Part shown: positions 42,801 to 52,577 of the stretch, in pieces
Layout of the letters: every line of letters starts with the position of its first letter
Position numbering within the stretch: position 1 is the stretch's first letter
From: Fagopyrum homotropicum
Taxonomy: Eukaryota; Streptophyta; Magnoliopsida; Caryophyllales; Polygonaceae
DNA: 64,000 nucleotides
Reading direction: 5' to 3'
Assembly: GCA_033239125.1 (NCBI GenBank)
Contig: BSWB01000005.1
Location: forward strand, 139,682,494 to 139,746,493
The notes under the pieces: generated by a model
What the model was told of the DNA's origin: nothing
What the model saw: only the letters and a program-made list of their open reading frames with translations
Database searches by the model: none
Made by a program: the position numbers and the translations under genes

Positions 42801-43727
42801 GGAGGACATCTCTATGGACTTTTTATGGGATTGTGACCCAGTAGAAGATTTATGTTATCTGGATTGTTGGTAACAAATTAATGAAACCGGCACGTTTCAT
42901 TTCTATCAGAAGGACGTGGCTAGTGAATGAATTGGCTGAGGAGTACACTAGGCAAATAGTGAGACTCCATGGTATACCGAGAACGATCATTTCTGATCGA
43001 GATGGATGTTTTTACTTTGAGATTGTGGGCAGCAGATTCAGACTGCTTTGGGGACAAGTATGTACCTCATGACTACACTTCACCCCTTGACAAATGCTTA
43101 GTTAGAGAGGATCATCTAGATCTTAAAGATCTATTATAAGTTGTAAGTTGAATGGGAAACGTGGAGGGTTATATTACCTTCCATTAATGAGTTTATTATA
43201 TAACAATGAAGGAAGAATGTTGGTTGTACAGAGTCGCCAGATATTATATATAGACAAGAGGCGTTAACCTCTAAAGTTCAAGCGAGAGTTCATGTCCGGC
43301 TGTAAGTATCTCAATTGCGAGACGTTAGACGTGTTAATATGGAAAGGGAACTGAGTTTCCAATATGATGGTTTATTTGAGATCGACCAGTACGGAGAAGG
43401 TAGCATGATATTTAGCTTTGCCTCTCAGATTAGAGGATATCCACCCAGTGTTTCATATGTCTCAACTAAGGAAGTATATACCAGACTTGAGACACCTTGT
43501 GAGTTACGATAATTTGATGGTTGAGTCCAACCACACTTTTGTTGGGTATTCGATTACATTCTTGGAATGAGATATGAAACACTTGCATTCGAAAGACATT
43601 CCCATATTGAGGATATGATGGTCGAGATGAAGACCTGAAGAGGCTATGTGAGAGATTGAGGATAGTGTCCTGAGGAACTATCCAATGTTGGGACATACCC
43701 ATTTGTGGGAGCACGAGTAGATCTTAG
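39833..43727 (+). pseudogene. Degenerate Tekay gag-pol
   Basis: ATG at 39833 (MTQTRVVSVV) matches the start of Tekay Gag but hits a stop after eleven codons. Recognisable pieces in shifting frames: one intact CCHC knuckle CFNCGYPDHLRSVC (40371-40412) next to two damaged ones, LIAQGCDTF followed by a stop (about 41030), RT core with FVVMSFGLTN and FMDDMSVYS (41395-41577), RNase H remnants (41940-42120), integrase RQIVRLHGIPRTIISDRDG (42881-43072) and chromodomain-like text (43500-43690). Stops and frameshifts are spread over its length. The pieces are all of the Tekay type seen at 57485, well diverged from it. It cannot make a functional enzyme. Confidence 0.9.
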
Positions 43728-43849
43728 TGCTATCTTGATGAATGTTGTGCTTATGTGCTTATATGCCTTGATGTGTTATTCCATGCTAGTTGTGATGTGA
43801 TTTATGATCTAAGTAGATCTTGATGTGCTAGTGTGATGTATGCTATAGC

Positions 43850-44253
43850 TGGAGATGATTACTTCCTCCACGCTACCCGAGTATGATCATATTTATAGTT
43901 GGAGATGGTTCTTTCCTCCATGCTATTTGGGTGGGATTAGGATTCAGCTGGAGATGGTTCTTTCCTCCATGCTACCTTGATGGACATAGTTTAGTGGAGA
44001 TGTGATTCCTCCATGCGATATATATGTTTATGGGTTGGCTAGAGACGTATTTCCTCTATGCATGTGATATGTTTTGGCTAGAGATGTGCTTCCTCTATGC
44101 CTTGTGATGTGGTCTGGCGAGAGACGTGATTCCTCTACGCCTTTGGGTAGCGTTATGACCCTGTTTCCTGGAGTGATGATTCCTCCATGTTTATACTTGA
44201 GGTTATAGATTGTTATAGGTTGTGATCTTTTGAGCGGAGATGTGATACCTCCG
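43850..44253 (+). repeat. Array of nine hairpins with co-varying stems
   Basis: Between the chromodomain remnant and the polypurine tract. Stem pairs: TGGAG/CTCCA at 43850, 43900, 43949, 43995 and 44169; TAGAG/CTCTA at 44040 and 44079; AGAG/CTCT at 44120; CGGAG/CTCCG at 44235. Loops are 9-11 nt and resemble ATGTGATTC. Units are 35-65 nt apart. Changes on one side of the stem are matched on the other side. Confidence 0.9.
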
Positions 44254-44312
44254 ATAGAAAGAGTGAGAGTTATACCTCGGCGTATGGGTCCGAGAGGATT
44301 TGGGAATCGTTC

Positions 44313-44342
44313 AAGTTTCGGGACGAAACTTTTTTTAAGGGG
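44313..44342 (+). promoter_or_regulatory. Hairpin plus polypurine tract
   Basis: AAGTTTCG-GGA-CGAAACTT (44313-44331) forms an 8-bp stem, followed by a T run and AAGGGG (44337-44342), seven bases before the 3' LTR. The same hairpin-tract arrangement precedes the 3' LTR of the Tekay element (62340-62370). The tract primes plus-strand DNA synthesis. Confidence 0.85.
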
Positions 44343-44349
44343 TGTGTGA

Positions 44350-44821
44350 TGTAATAGCTAGGATTTTCGAATTCTAATTAATTTTGATTAACTTAATCGT
44401 TGATAGTAATTGACATATAACTCGCGAAGATTTCGCAAGTGATGAGTAAGAGTCCCACCGTTATGTTCCTCGCGTAATTTTGGACGTTTGGGGAAATTTT
44501 TAGTTTTTCCCCCGGGTAATTATTCTTACCCTCTGGTGTTATTTGGAGCATTTGGGAGCTCCAATTAATAAAAATACAGTTGAGAGAAATGATAAGGACA
44601 ACGGATATGTCCTAGATATGAAATAACATGGAGAGGCAAAACGGCAAAAAGAGTCGCTATTTCGTTTCTTAACGGCTAAGAAAGATGGCTTAGGAATGCC
44701 CATTTTACAAGATAGTTATGAATTAATTATCTCGATAATATTCCGGATTTTATATTCCAGTTTCATAAAGTTTGGAGACCGGAAAATATAACCGTGTTTC
44801 AATTAAATGAGTTGGATAAAC

Positions 44822-44902
<81 letters not shown>

Positions 44903-44946
44903 AGAAGAGAAGGCGGTGGCTTCATTTCACTTTCAATCAGTACAAA

Positions 44947-45018
<72 letters not shown>

Positions 45019-46573
45019 ACAAATGAAGAAGGCGGCTAATTGCTTAACATCTGCAATCTTATCTTCACTTTCTCACTTTCATTCACACATTTACAGAGAA
45101 GTTATTCGAGAGTAACATGGACGTACGCACCATCTATCCTTCAATCGTCCACAAATCACTAGTAGATGATCCATTTTCAAATCCGTTTGTACCAACGAGT
45201 CCCTTACCTTGTTCTCTTCAACGTGGTACAAACTTATTTCCCGTTTGCTAGCTTTTTGGTTAAGCTTCCGTCTATCGCTATCGGAACGCCGACGGACCAC
45301 CGCAAGTCATCAAATGTAAGGTTTTATACCGCGCTCTTACTCCCCGTATCGCTAGGAGTCTGGATCTTCTTCCGGTTCGTATATCGGGTTAGTAACGAAT
45401 AAGTTATGAATTTATTCGTTTTCCGTATTGCGGGTTAGTATAAATTGACCTTGAGTTGGTTAAAATGGATAAGTGGAATTTCCATTTATGCTCGTTGCAT
45501 TATTCTAGTAATTATGGGATTTTAGTTGGTGATGATATCATGAGTTGGATTTATGCCCTGATGTGGCTTTTAGGTTTAGCATGTTATTCGAGGTTATAGG
45601 ATTGAGTATGATCCTTATGGATCCCTTTGGGTCTAGGTGTGACCCCTTTGATGAATAGAGGTTGATATATCTCTTTATGCCTTTTTATAGGCCGTGTTGT
45701 CCCTCCAGTGTCGAGGTGATCGTGGTTGAGTTTTGTACGAGGTTGAGGTAAGTCCGTAGGACTTACTTAGCTACCATCCTTATATTGGGTGTTTGCATGA
45801 GTGGTGTGTGCTTATATGTTTGCTATGATAGCATGAGATGTCGTTTATACCGACCTATGTTTTATTGATTGCCCCATTGCGTGGCTGTGATAACCTTTCC
45901 CTTTCATCCCGCCGTGGAGTCTGGGAGGTTCTCTGATGTCAGGCCAGACCGGTTTACAGGAAGGGCGCAATCCACTCCCATAGGGTACACGGATTGTGTG
46001 ACCGATACTAGTACGGCTGGCTAGCAGGCTCAGAGGCGAGGATGTATCGGTCCTCGTGTCACCTAGTTTCATATATATTATATCTATACGATTTGAGTGA
46101 ATGACCATTATATTGAGATGAATAAATGGGTAAATGAGTGAAAGCATGCTGATATGTTTATCTTTCCCTATGTGTGATTGTGCTTATGCATTACCTCATA
46201 TATGTATGGTTAGCTAACGGTTTCATACCGTGTTGTAGATGTTTACAGGTTAGGCACTGCTGAGTGATCTGGCAGGGTGACAGGCCGAGGACTCTCGTAC
46301 ATTAGGTGGTTGGTTTGGGGTTGTTGTGTTTCCCCTCCTACGTGAGGATGATCTTTTGTACCTCCTATGTGAGGATGTCGTTTTATATACTCGGCTATGA
46401 TGTTATTGTTTACTTTGGGTCGTACAGTTTATACTGTTTTATGTATTTGTTTTTATATCTGTCAGTGCCATGTTGTAAGGTCCAGTGAACTTGTTGTCAG
46501 GCTAGGGTCAGGATCCATTGTGAGATCCTAGCCCAATGTGACATCCCGAGTCCCGCGGAATCGGGGTGTTACA
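44350..46573 (+). repeat. 3' LTR of the non-autonomous element
   Basis: Same length as the 5' LTR. Its TA tracts are 74 bases (44826-44899) and 68 bases (44948-45015) against 54 and 88 in the 5' copy. The donor hairpin is at 45748-45766 and the predicted intron at 45748-46248. Ends GGGGTGTTACA at 46573, followed by CAGTA. Confidence 0.95.
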
Positions 46574-46954
46574 CAGTAGCTTCTATCGAAGATCCGCCCC
46601 CGCGCCTGCACAAAGCCTCCCCTGCGCCTCTGTCACGTGCGGCCCCTGCGCCTCTGTCCAGCCACCCCTACGGTTTCTTCTATAATAACTCCCGTTCTTA
46701 TGAGTTGCTTCCTTCCTTACTTTCCTCGTTCCTTTCCATGTTCCTTCTGGATGTTCCTTGCCCCTTGAGTGTAAGACTAAGGTTGAGACCTTAGCTTGTG
46801 GAGATCTCTTAGAGATCATTGAGGCTAGAAGTTATAGACTTTTAGTAATCGTTTCGTTCTTGATTCGTGATGCCTTGTTGAACAGGCTTCCCTTTGCTCC
46901 TTTCCTGAGGTTTTTCTGAATGTTTGCTGAGTGTTGAGATTACCTTCGAGTGAG

Positions 46955-47412
46955 GTAAGTCCCTTGGACTTACTTAGCTTCATTCCGCGTATTGGTTTGA
47001 TTGTATTGGCTTGTTTGTGTTGTTTATCACGTTATAACTGATAACCGGAATAGGATTCACCTTTGTTATACCTTAATTGGCCCAAGTGCATTATAATTGG
47101 GCGGCTAACGCTTGTCCAATTCAGAATACGGAAATTGGGAGGTGCTTTCGCGACCAGTCCAACAGGTGACAAAAGGATGCATACGTTCTATTCTTGTTGG
47201 TGAAAGGAGAACGGAGGCGAGATCGCAACGATACTCGTGTAACAACCATAAGTTGAATTAGTAATTGGATGACCTAATGAAAGATAATAATTGGTTGTTG
47301 TGTGAGCATGCTATGTGTTTTCTTTACCTTATGTGTGTTTGTGCCTTTGCTGTCTTTCTGATTTGTAGAATGTTAGCTAACGGTTTATACCGATGTTGTA
47401 GATGTTCCTCAG
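46955..47412 (+). other. Predicted leader intron in LTR2
   Basis: Donor AG|GTAAGT in the perfect hairpin GTAAGTCC-CTT-GGACTTAC (46955-46973), palindrome GTTAGCTAAC (47372-47381), branch A 47380, acceptor CTCAG (47412), 458 nt. Confidence 0.55.
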
Positions 47413-47871
47413 GTTCAGGATGTTGCTAAGTGATCTGGATGGTGCGGTCAGTTGGGGTTTCCGTACATTATAGGACGGGATCGGGTTTATGTCTATGTTA
47501 TTGCTTTCCCTTTTGTTTTGAACTCGGTTGCCAGTCTTTTACGCTTCCTTTTATTTAAACCTTTGGTTTTATATTGAGTTTTGGTTTTCATTCGTCTGTG
47601 TCTTGTTGTAAGAGACCCGTTGTGTCGTTGCTACTCCGTGGGTCGGGACCCATTGTGTGGTCCTAAACTGTAACGCTTCGAGTTCCCAAAACTTTTAGTG
47701 TTACAAAAACTTTTTTTTTGGCGTGTGGAATTGTGATTTTGGGTCCATAGGTTGGAAACTTCTAAGAGGTTGGAACATATTTTGATCAACTTTCCTTTGT
47801 TATATCAGGAGGTTGAGTTCTTAACTTGCGGATCGAGTTGTTGAGATATCGAGAATTGTAACTCAACTGAG

Positions 47872-48339
47872 GTAAGTCCTTTGTGCTTACTTAGCTGCTT
47901 TCATATATGAGTTGATCATATGATTGGTGTTTGCTACATGTATTATAGTATGTTTATAATATTGATTACCGACGTATTGTTGGCCCAAGTATTATGGGCG
48001 GTGGCATCATCTATTCAGCTCTTGTGAGAGTTTGGGAGGTTCTCCGCGACAAGCCAGACGTGGTAGACGTGGAGGGTACTGATCCACTTCATGTGGTATA
48101 CGGGTCGGTGCGTCAAACCATTCAAGCTGGATAAAGGGATGGAGGCGAGAGTCTTAGATGTCTCGTGCCACAACTATAATCGAATCACGAGTGATGACAT
48201 TAATAAAGATAATAAAATGGTTCTTTGTGAAAACATGTTGTGTGTTTATTTTCTGCATTGACGTGTGTTTGTGCTTATATGTCTTTTTATATATGAATTG
48301 TTAGCTAACGGTTTATCCGTGTTGTTAGATGTTTTGCAG
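47872..48339 (+). other. Predicted leader intron in LTR3
   Basis: Donor AG|GTAAGT (hairpin GTAAGTCC-TTT-GTGCTTAC, one wobble and one mismatch), palindrome GTTAGCTAAC (48300-48309), branch A 48308, acceptor TTGCAG (48339), 468 nt. Confidence 0.55.
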
Positions 48340-48659
48340 GACATGATAGTTGTCGAGTGATCCGGACGATGTTGTCAGCTGGGGTTCTCGTACTTGTAGG
48401 ACGGATGTGGCTTTATTTGTTTTCCTTTATTATTGACGCAAGTAACATAGTTGGATATTAGTTTTATTCTCGGCTGAGAGTTTGTTGTTATCTTGACATT
48501 TCATCTAGTTATTTATTTTTGGTATTTTACATTTGTGATTTCTTGTAAGATCTTAGTAAAGTTGTTGTTAAACAAAGGTCGGGACCCATTGTGAGGTCCT
48601 AACCAGTAGTTCCCTGAGTTTTGAGAATTTAGGGTGTTACAACGTTACGTCGCTAGGTC

Positions 48660-48820
48660 AACAACTCACATAACTATGGGCGGGAATGGGACGGGACAAG
48701 ACGGGATTGGGGTCGTCCCGCAAATTATAACCGAGACGGGACGGGATATACAACTTTTTTTCTTTGTCCCGCGCGGACCCTGTCCCACGTGGGACGGGAC
48801 GAGCCTAATCCTGCAAAAAT
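48660..48820. repeat. GGGACGGGAC-rich segment
   Basis: Repeats of GGGACGGGA and its complement GTCCC resemble the GC-word-rich arms of the hAT-type MITEs elsewhere in the window, but I could not define termini or a target duplication. 48820-49200 is AT-rich with a 45-bp direct repeat (ACATTATTTTACATTTTGTGAA at about 49031 and 49153). Confidence 0.4.
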
Positions 48821-49279
48821 TATGCACTGATTATATTCCACATTTGTACCCGTTTTCTCTCATTTTAAAGACACAAATGATTAAAAAAACTCGACATTAA
48901 ATTACCGATTCACGAGACCTACATTAATTGTTAGTACATTCAAAACGAATACAAGTTACATTAAAGTGTGTTACCGATTCACATTCACAAAATCTAGCAT
49001 TACACTGCACTAATGATTTTTTACAAAAAAAATAACATTATTTTACATTTTGTGAATCACAACAGGTAAAAGAGGTTATCTTTTAATATTTTATTACTTT
49101 TATAATTTTTATCAATATAAAATTATAATTTATATATATTATTTACTAAAAAAACATTATTTTACATTTTGTGAACTATAATAGGTAAAAGAGATTATTT
49201 GTTAATTGTGAGACCTCCCTTTCATAATATTGCTTTCACATCGAGTCACATCAAGGTCAACGTGTACTACTTTAGTATA

Positions 49280-50845
49280 TTACTAGTTTGAATTTCCGCA
49301 CCTTATGTGGTATTCAACCATAATAACATTGTCAATATTTATAGATTAAAATGAATGTTTTATAATATAAATAAAGAGTGAATTGTGCTCATAGTGGATG
49401 TTGAGGAACGAGTAGTCACACATTAACCATAAATGTAAAAATTTGAAAATGAAGAAGTTTACTTAATTCCTTTAATACATTGGTGATATTTCTTTATTTT
49501 TGATAAAAATCACAATTTACAAGAAATTATCTTTTGAAAATTTTTTATAAGTGTCACTATCTTATAAAGTATATTTTACCATATTGACTTACCTTTATTA
49601 TTTTATTAATATTTAGTGATATGTTATAATATTTTGACATAATATATCCTTATAATAGTTAATTAATCAATAATTTTGTAAAATATATTTTCTACAAAAT
49701 AATTAAAATATATATCATCTAACTTATAGGATAAATTCATTTCTAGAAAAATATTTTTTTAATAAAATTAATAATTAAGTATAATAACATTATTCCGGAC
49801 AGCATGATGTAATATTTATTGGAAACTTACTTTAAAACAATATATTTGTTTGAATTCAATGAAATATATCTTATAATTGGTTTAGTTTATAAAATATAAA
49901 ATAAAATGTGGGTTGTTAAAAAAATATATTGTAAAAGATGTTTTTTGAAAGAAACTTTTTATTGAAATAATCGTAGTTGTACTAATAGCAAGCGTAATAA
50001 ATATATTTGAGACCTCAACAAACGAAAAAAATATTAAAAATATATCTTAACTAAATAGAAATTTTAGTAGGACAATGTTCAGGAACGGTTCATAATTTCG
50101 GGTAGGGGCGTGCGGCTGAACGTAGAGCTGACACGTGTCCCAAAAAAAAGAATTTTTTTTTCCTCAAAAACGATTGTTTTTTTTTTCTTTCCCAGAAATG
50201 AATGAAATTTTTTTTGAACTACTATGTTATAATTTCTGCACTAGTCTCTTATAAACTTTAAACAATTCTCATATAATTCATGAACTATTACTTTTTAATA
50301 TATTATATCAAATTATTTATAAATTAATCGTTTATATGTTATGAACTATTCAATTGTAATTCAGGAACTATCATTTTATAAGTTATGTACTATCCTTTAT
50401 AAATTTTGCACTATGAACTATTCTATTATAATTCATGAACTATCCTTTTATAAGTTATGAACTATTCCATAATAAGTTTTGAACTATTACTTTCACTCCT
50501 TTATAAATTTTGCACTATGAACTATTCTATTATAATTCATGAACTATCCTTTTATAAGTTATGAACCATTCCATAATAAGTTTTGAACTATTACTTTCAC
50601 TCCTTTATAAATTTTGCACTATGAACTATTCTATTATAATTCATAAACTATCCTTTTATAAGTTATGAACTATTCCTTAATAAGTTTTGAACTATTACTT
50701 TCACTCGTTTTTGGAAATAAAACAAATAAAAAAAATTTGGACATGTGTCAGCTCTACGTTCAGCCGCACGGCCCTACCGGAATAATGTGTCTTACCTGAA
50801 CAACACCCACTTTTAGTAACAAAAAATTAATACATGTATAAAACG
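49280..50845 (-). mobile_element. Helitron-like element 4 (partial), with a MULE-like insertion
   Basis: Minus-strand 3' end CTAG near 49280 after a CCACAT-AAG-GTGCGG hairpin (imperfect). The body is colinear with 17962-19580 but lacks the captured segments of that copy. Homology ends shortly after 50840 and no 5' TC end was found. As at 17950, the sequence just outside the 3' end (CTACTTTAGTATA) looks like the 5' end of a further Helitron. Confidence 0.55.
50070..50809. mobile_element. MULE-like element B2
   Basis: Inverted termini GGACAATGTTCAGG and, complemented, (T)GGGTGTTGTTCAGG, continuing into CCGTGCGGCTGAACGT and AGCTGACACGTGTCC-type sequence, as in the copy at 32893. Flanks ATTTTAGTA (50061-50069) and CTTTTAGTA (50810-50818) are a 9-bp duplication with one mismatch. 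The related Helitron copy at 19554-19563 shows the empty site ACTTTTAGTA. The interior is tandem TATCCTTTTATAAGTTATGA-type units. No ORF. Confidence 0.8.
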
Positions 50846-51473
50846 GATCAATAGTAGCATACTATTTGTTCAATTGTTTTATTGAAATTAGGAGGATGTG
50901 TTATGACATGCTAATTGCTTATTAGGGAAGGTATATTGTTGCGTTTACACTCTGTAGAGCCTTTTGCATGTGTGTTTGATGTGTGAATGTGTGTTAGTAA
51001 CTAGTTACTCCTCTTTTGCAAGCTTAAGGGTATATGTTTTGTTACATTGATATCATGTAGCCTCTATGATAGCAAGGTACCTTAGACAGTTTGTTACACA
51101 AGATAATGATCTAATATTCTAATCTTTAGCTCCCAAGTAAAATGGGTAAAGGTCGAGCCTCTATGCAATTTAGAACATCACAAAAACTATATTGATCAAT
51201 CTTTGTGCATTCCTCTCAACTTTGATGGGTTTTGCAAGCTTTGTGGCTTAGTTTTGTTCTAACTTAATTGGTTGAGTGATATGTGTGGGTTTTCTCTTTT
51301 TTATTTTTTTCTTCTTTCTACGAAGTAGTAGATCATTGCAAAGTTGAAAGAATGATGAAGCAAAAGGTTGCACAAAAAGTAGAAGTTGTCAATATGCAGG
51401 GGGTGATTTAACAATTACATATGTTCTTCTACAAACTTTTGTTGAGAAATTACACTTATTTGCTTATTGGTTT
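50846..51473. other. Unassigned sequence before the copia element
   Basis: Moderately AT-rich, no ORF of note, no repeat structure or element terminus that I can recognise. This is the only stretch over 600 bp near the right side without an assignment. Confidence 0.5.
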
Positions 51474-52183
51474 TGTTAGGAATTAGTTAAACTCGGTTCG
51501 TGTTAGTCACAGGTTAATGGGTCTGAGTTTAAGTGTGAGGCCGGTTGGGTTTGATGATGGGTTGGACAGGGTGCTTGTGTTCTATTGAGGATGGGCTGAA
51601 TGCAGGGCCGGTTGGGCCTGGTTGATCGAGGCCCAATAGTAAGTGCCCCAGTCCATCTCACCAGGTTATGAAGCGGCTTGACGCGTTGCTGAAGTATCAC
51701 CTTGTGGCACTGAGTACTTAAGCTTCCTTCTTTGTCGTTAACCCTAAGGTGGCCGAAACACTTCTACTGAGAAACCCTAGATCTGAAAGTGAGGATAGAG
51801 AGAAACACCAGTGAGAGAGAGATCCGAGCCGAGTGCTTCGTCCGAGTGTTGTCTTGAGACGTTCTCTGTTGTCTAGATCTTGCTTTGCCTTAAAGCACAG
51901 ATTGGTACCTGTGGTGGTTTACAGACCTCTCACCTATCTTTGTTCTTGTTATCCTTTTCTTGATCTCGTATGGTTTTTGTGGTTTTTGTGTGCTCATCTT
52001 GTAACCGTTCTTCATTGTAACTCTACCTAGTGGATTGGGCTGGCTCTCCCCTCCTGAGATCCCGCAGAGTAGAGTTTAACTCGAACTGCGTCACCAAACT
52101 CTTTTGTGTTCTTCTGGTTTTGAAAGACTGGTTCGCTCTAGATCCAGTCGTTTTCGATTTGAAAAAGTGATAGTGTTTTATCA
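51474..52183 (+). repeat. Putative 5' LTR of the copia element
   Basis: TGTTAGGAATTAG at 51474 to ...TTTTATCA at 52183, about 710 bp, just before the primer site. The second LTR is outside the window, so the outer edge is a judgement from the TG...CA rule and size. Confidence 0.5.
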
Positions 52184-52186
52184 AAT

Positions 52187-52198
52187 TGGTATCAGAGC
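52187..52198 (+). promoter_or_regulatory. Primer binding site of the copia element
   Basis: TGGTATCAGAGC, initiator-Met tRNA type, three bases after the putative LTR end. Confidence 0.9.
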
Positions 52199-52577
52199 AA
52201 ATTATTTTCTCGATTTAGAGTTGGAAATCTGGTTTTCTCAATCGATCTTTCCTTTACTCTACAAGTTTTTCGTCCTTTGAAGTTTTCAGGTTTTAAAATT
52301 GCTTCCGCTTAAACCTATCGTTCTTTTTCGTTTCATCTTCAAAACCGTCTTTGAAAATCTTCTGGCTTGTTGAAAACCCCAGAAAAAAGGATCATTCCTT
52401 CAAGCATTGTTGCTTAAGGAACCCTAGGTACAAGAAAATCAAAAGAACCCAAAACTTACAGTGTTTTGAGGATCTTTGATTTCTAACACAGGACGGCAGG
52501 ATCTTTAACTCTAAAGACTGCCCTCATATAGACCCTAAGTACGACATCTGGGATCGTGTCTTCTTAGACACGGGACT

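Larger units (their letters stand above)
37319..46573 (+). mobile_element. Complete non-autonomous Tekay-type LTR retrotransposon
   Basis: Two LTRs of 2,224 bp (37319-39542 and 44350-46573), CAGTA target duplication (37314-37318 and 46574-46578), iMet-type primer site (39547-39558), and a polypurine tract (44337-44342). The LTRs differ by one substitution that I found (C38242 against T45273) and by TA-tract lengths, so insertion is very recent. Yet the 4.8-kb interior contains gag-pol that is interrupted throughout. Structure, termini and cis signals are intact; proteins must have come from elsewhere. It lies inside LTR2. Confidence 0.95.
36665..47705 (+). mobile_element. Solo LTR 'LTR2' (Tekay-type), split by the 37319 element
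   Basis: Begins TGTAAGATCCCAG at 36665 and ends TTAGTGTTACA at 47705, with AAAAC on both sides (36660-36664, 47706-47710). Without the nested element its length is about 1.78 kb (36665-37318 plus 46579-47705). No internal region or second LTR is present, so it is a solo LTR. It carries a hairpin array near its start, a GC-rich leader, the donor hairpin (46955) and the branch-acceptor block (to 47412). Confidence 0.85.
30409..48641 (+). mobile_element. Solo LTR 'LTR3' (Tekay-type), split by nested insertions
   Basis: Starts TGTAATACCGGAAAATTT at 30409 and ends AGGGTGTTACA at 48641. It is flanked by the same five bases ACGTT (30404-30408 and 48642-48646), and the host sequence is continuous across the gap, so one LTR remains of an element lost by LTR recombination. 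Recognisable own parts are 30409-31128, roughly 35074-36664 and 47711-48641, with a hAT element and LTR2 inserted between. The right part carries the donor hairpin, branch site and acceptor shared by Tekay-type LTRs. Confidence 0.8.
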
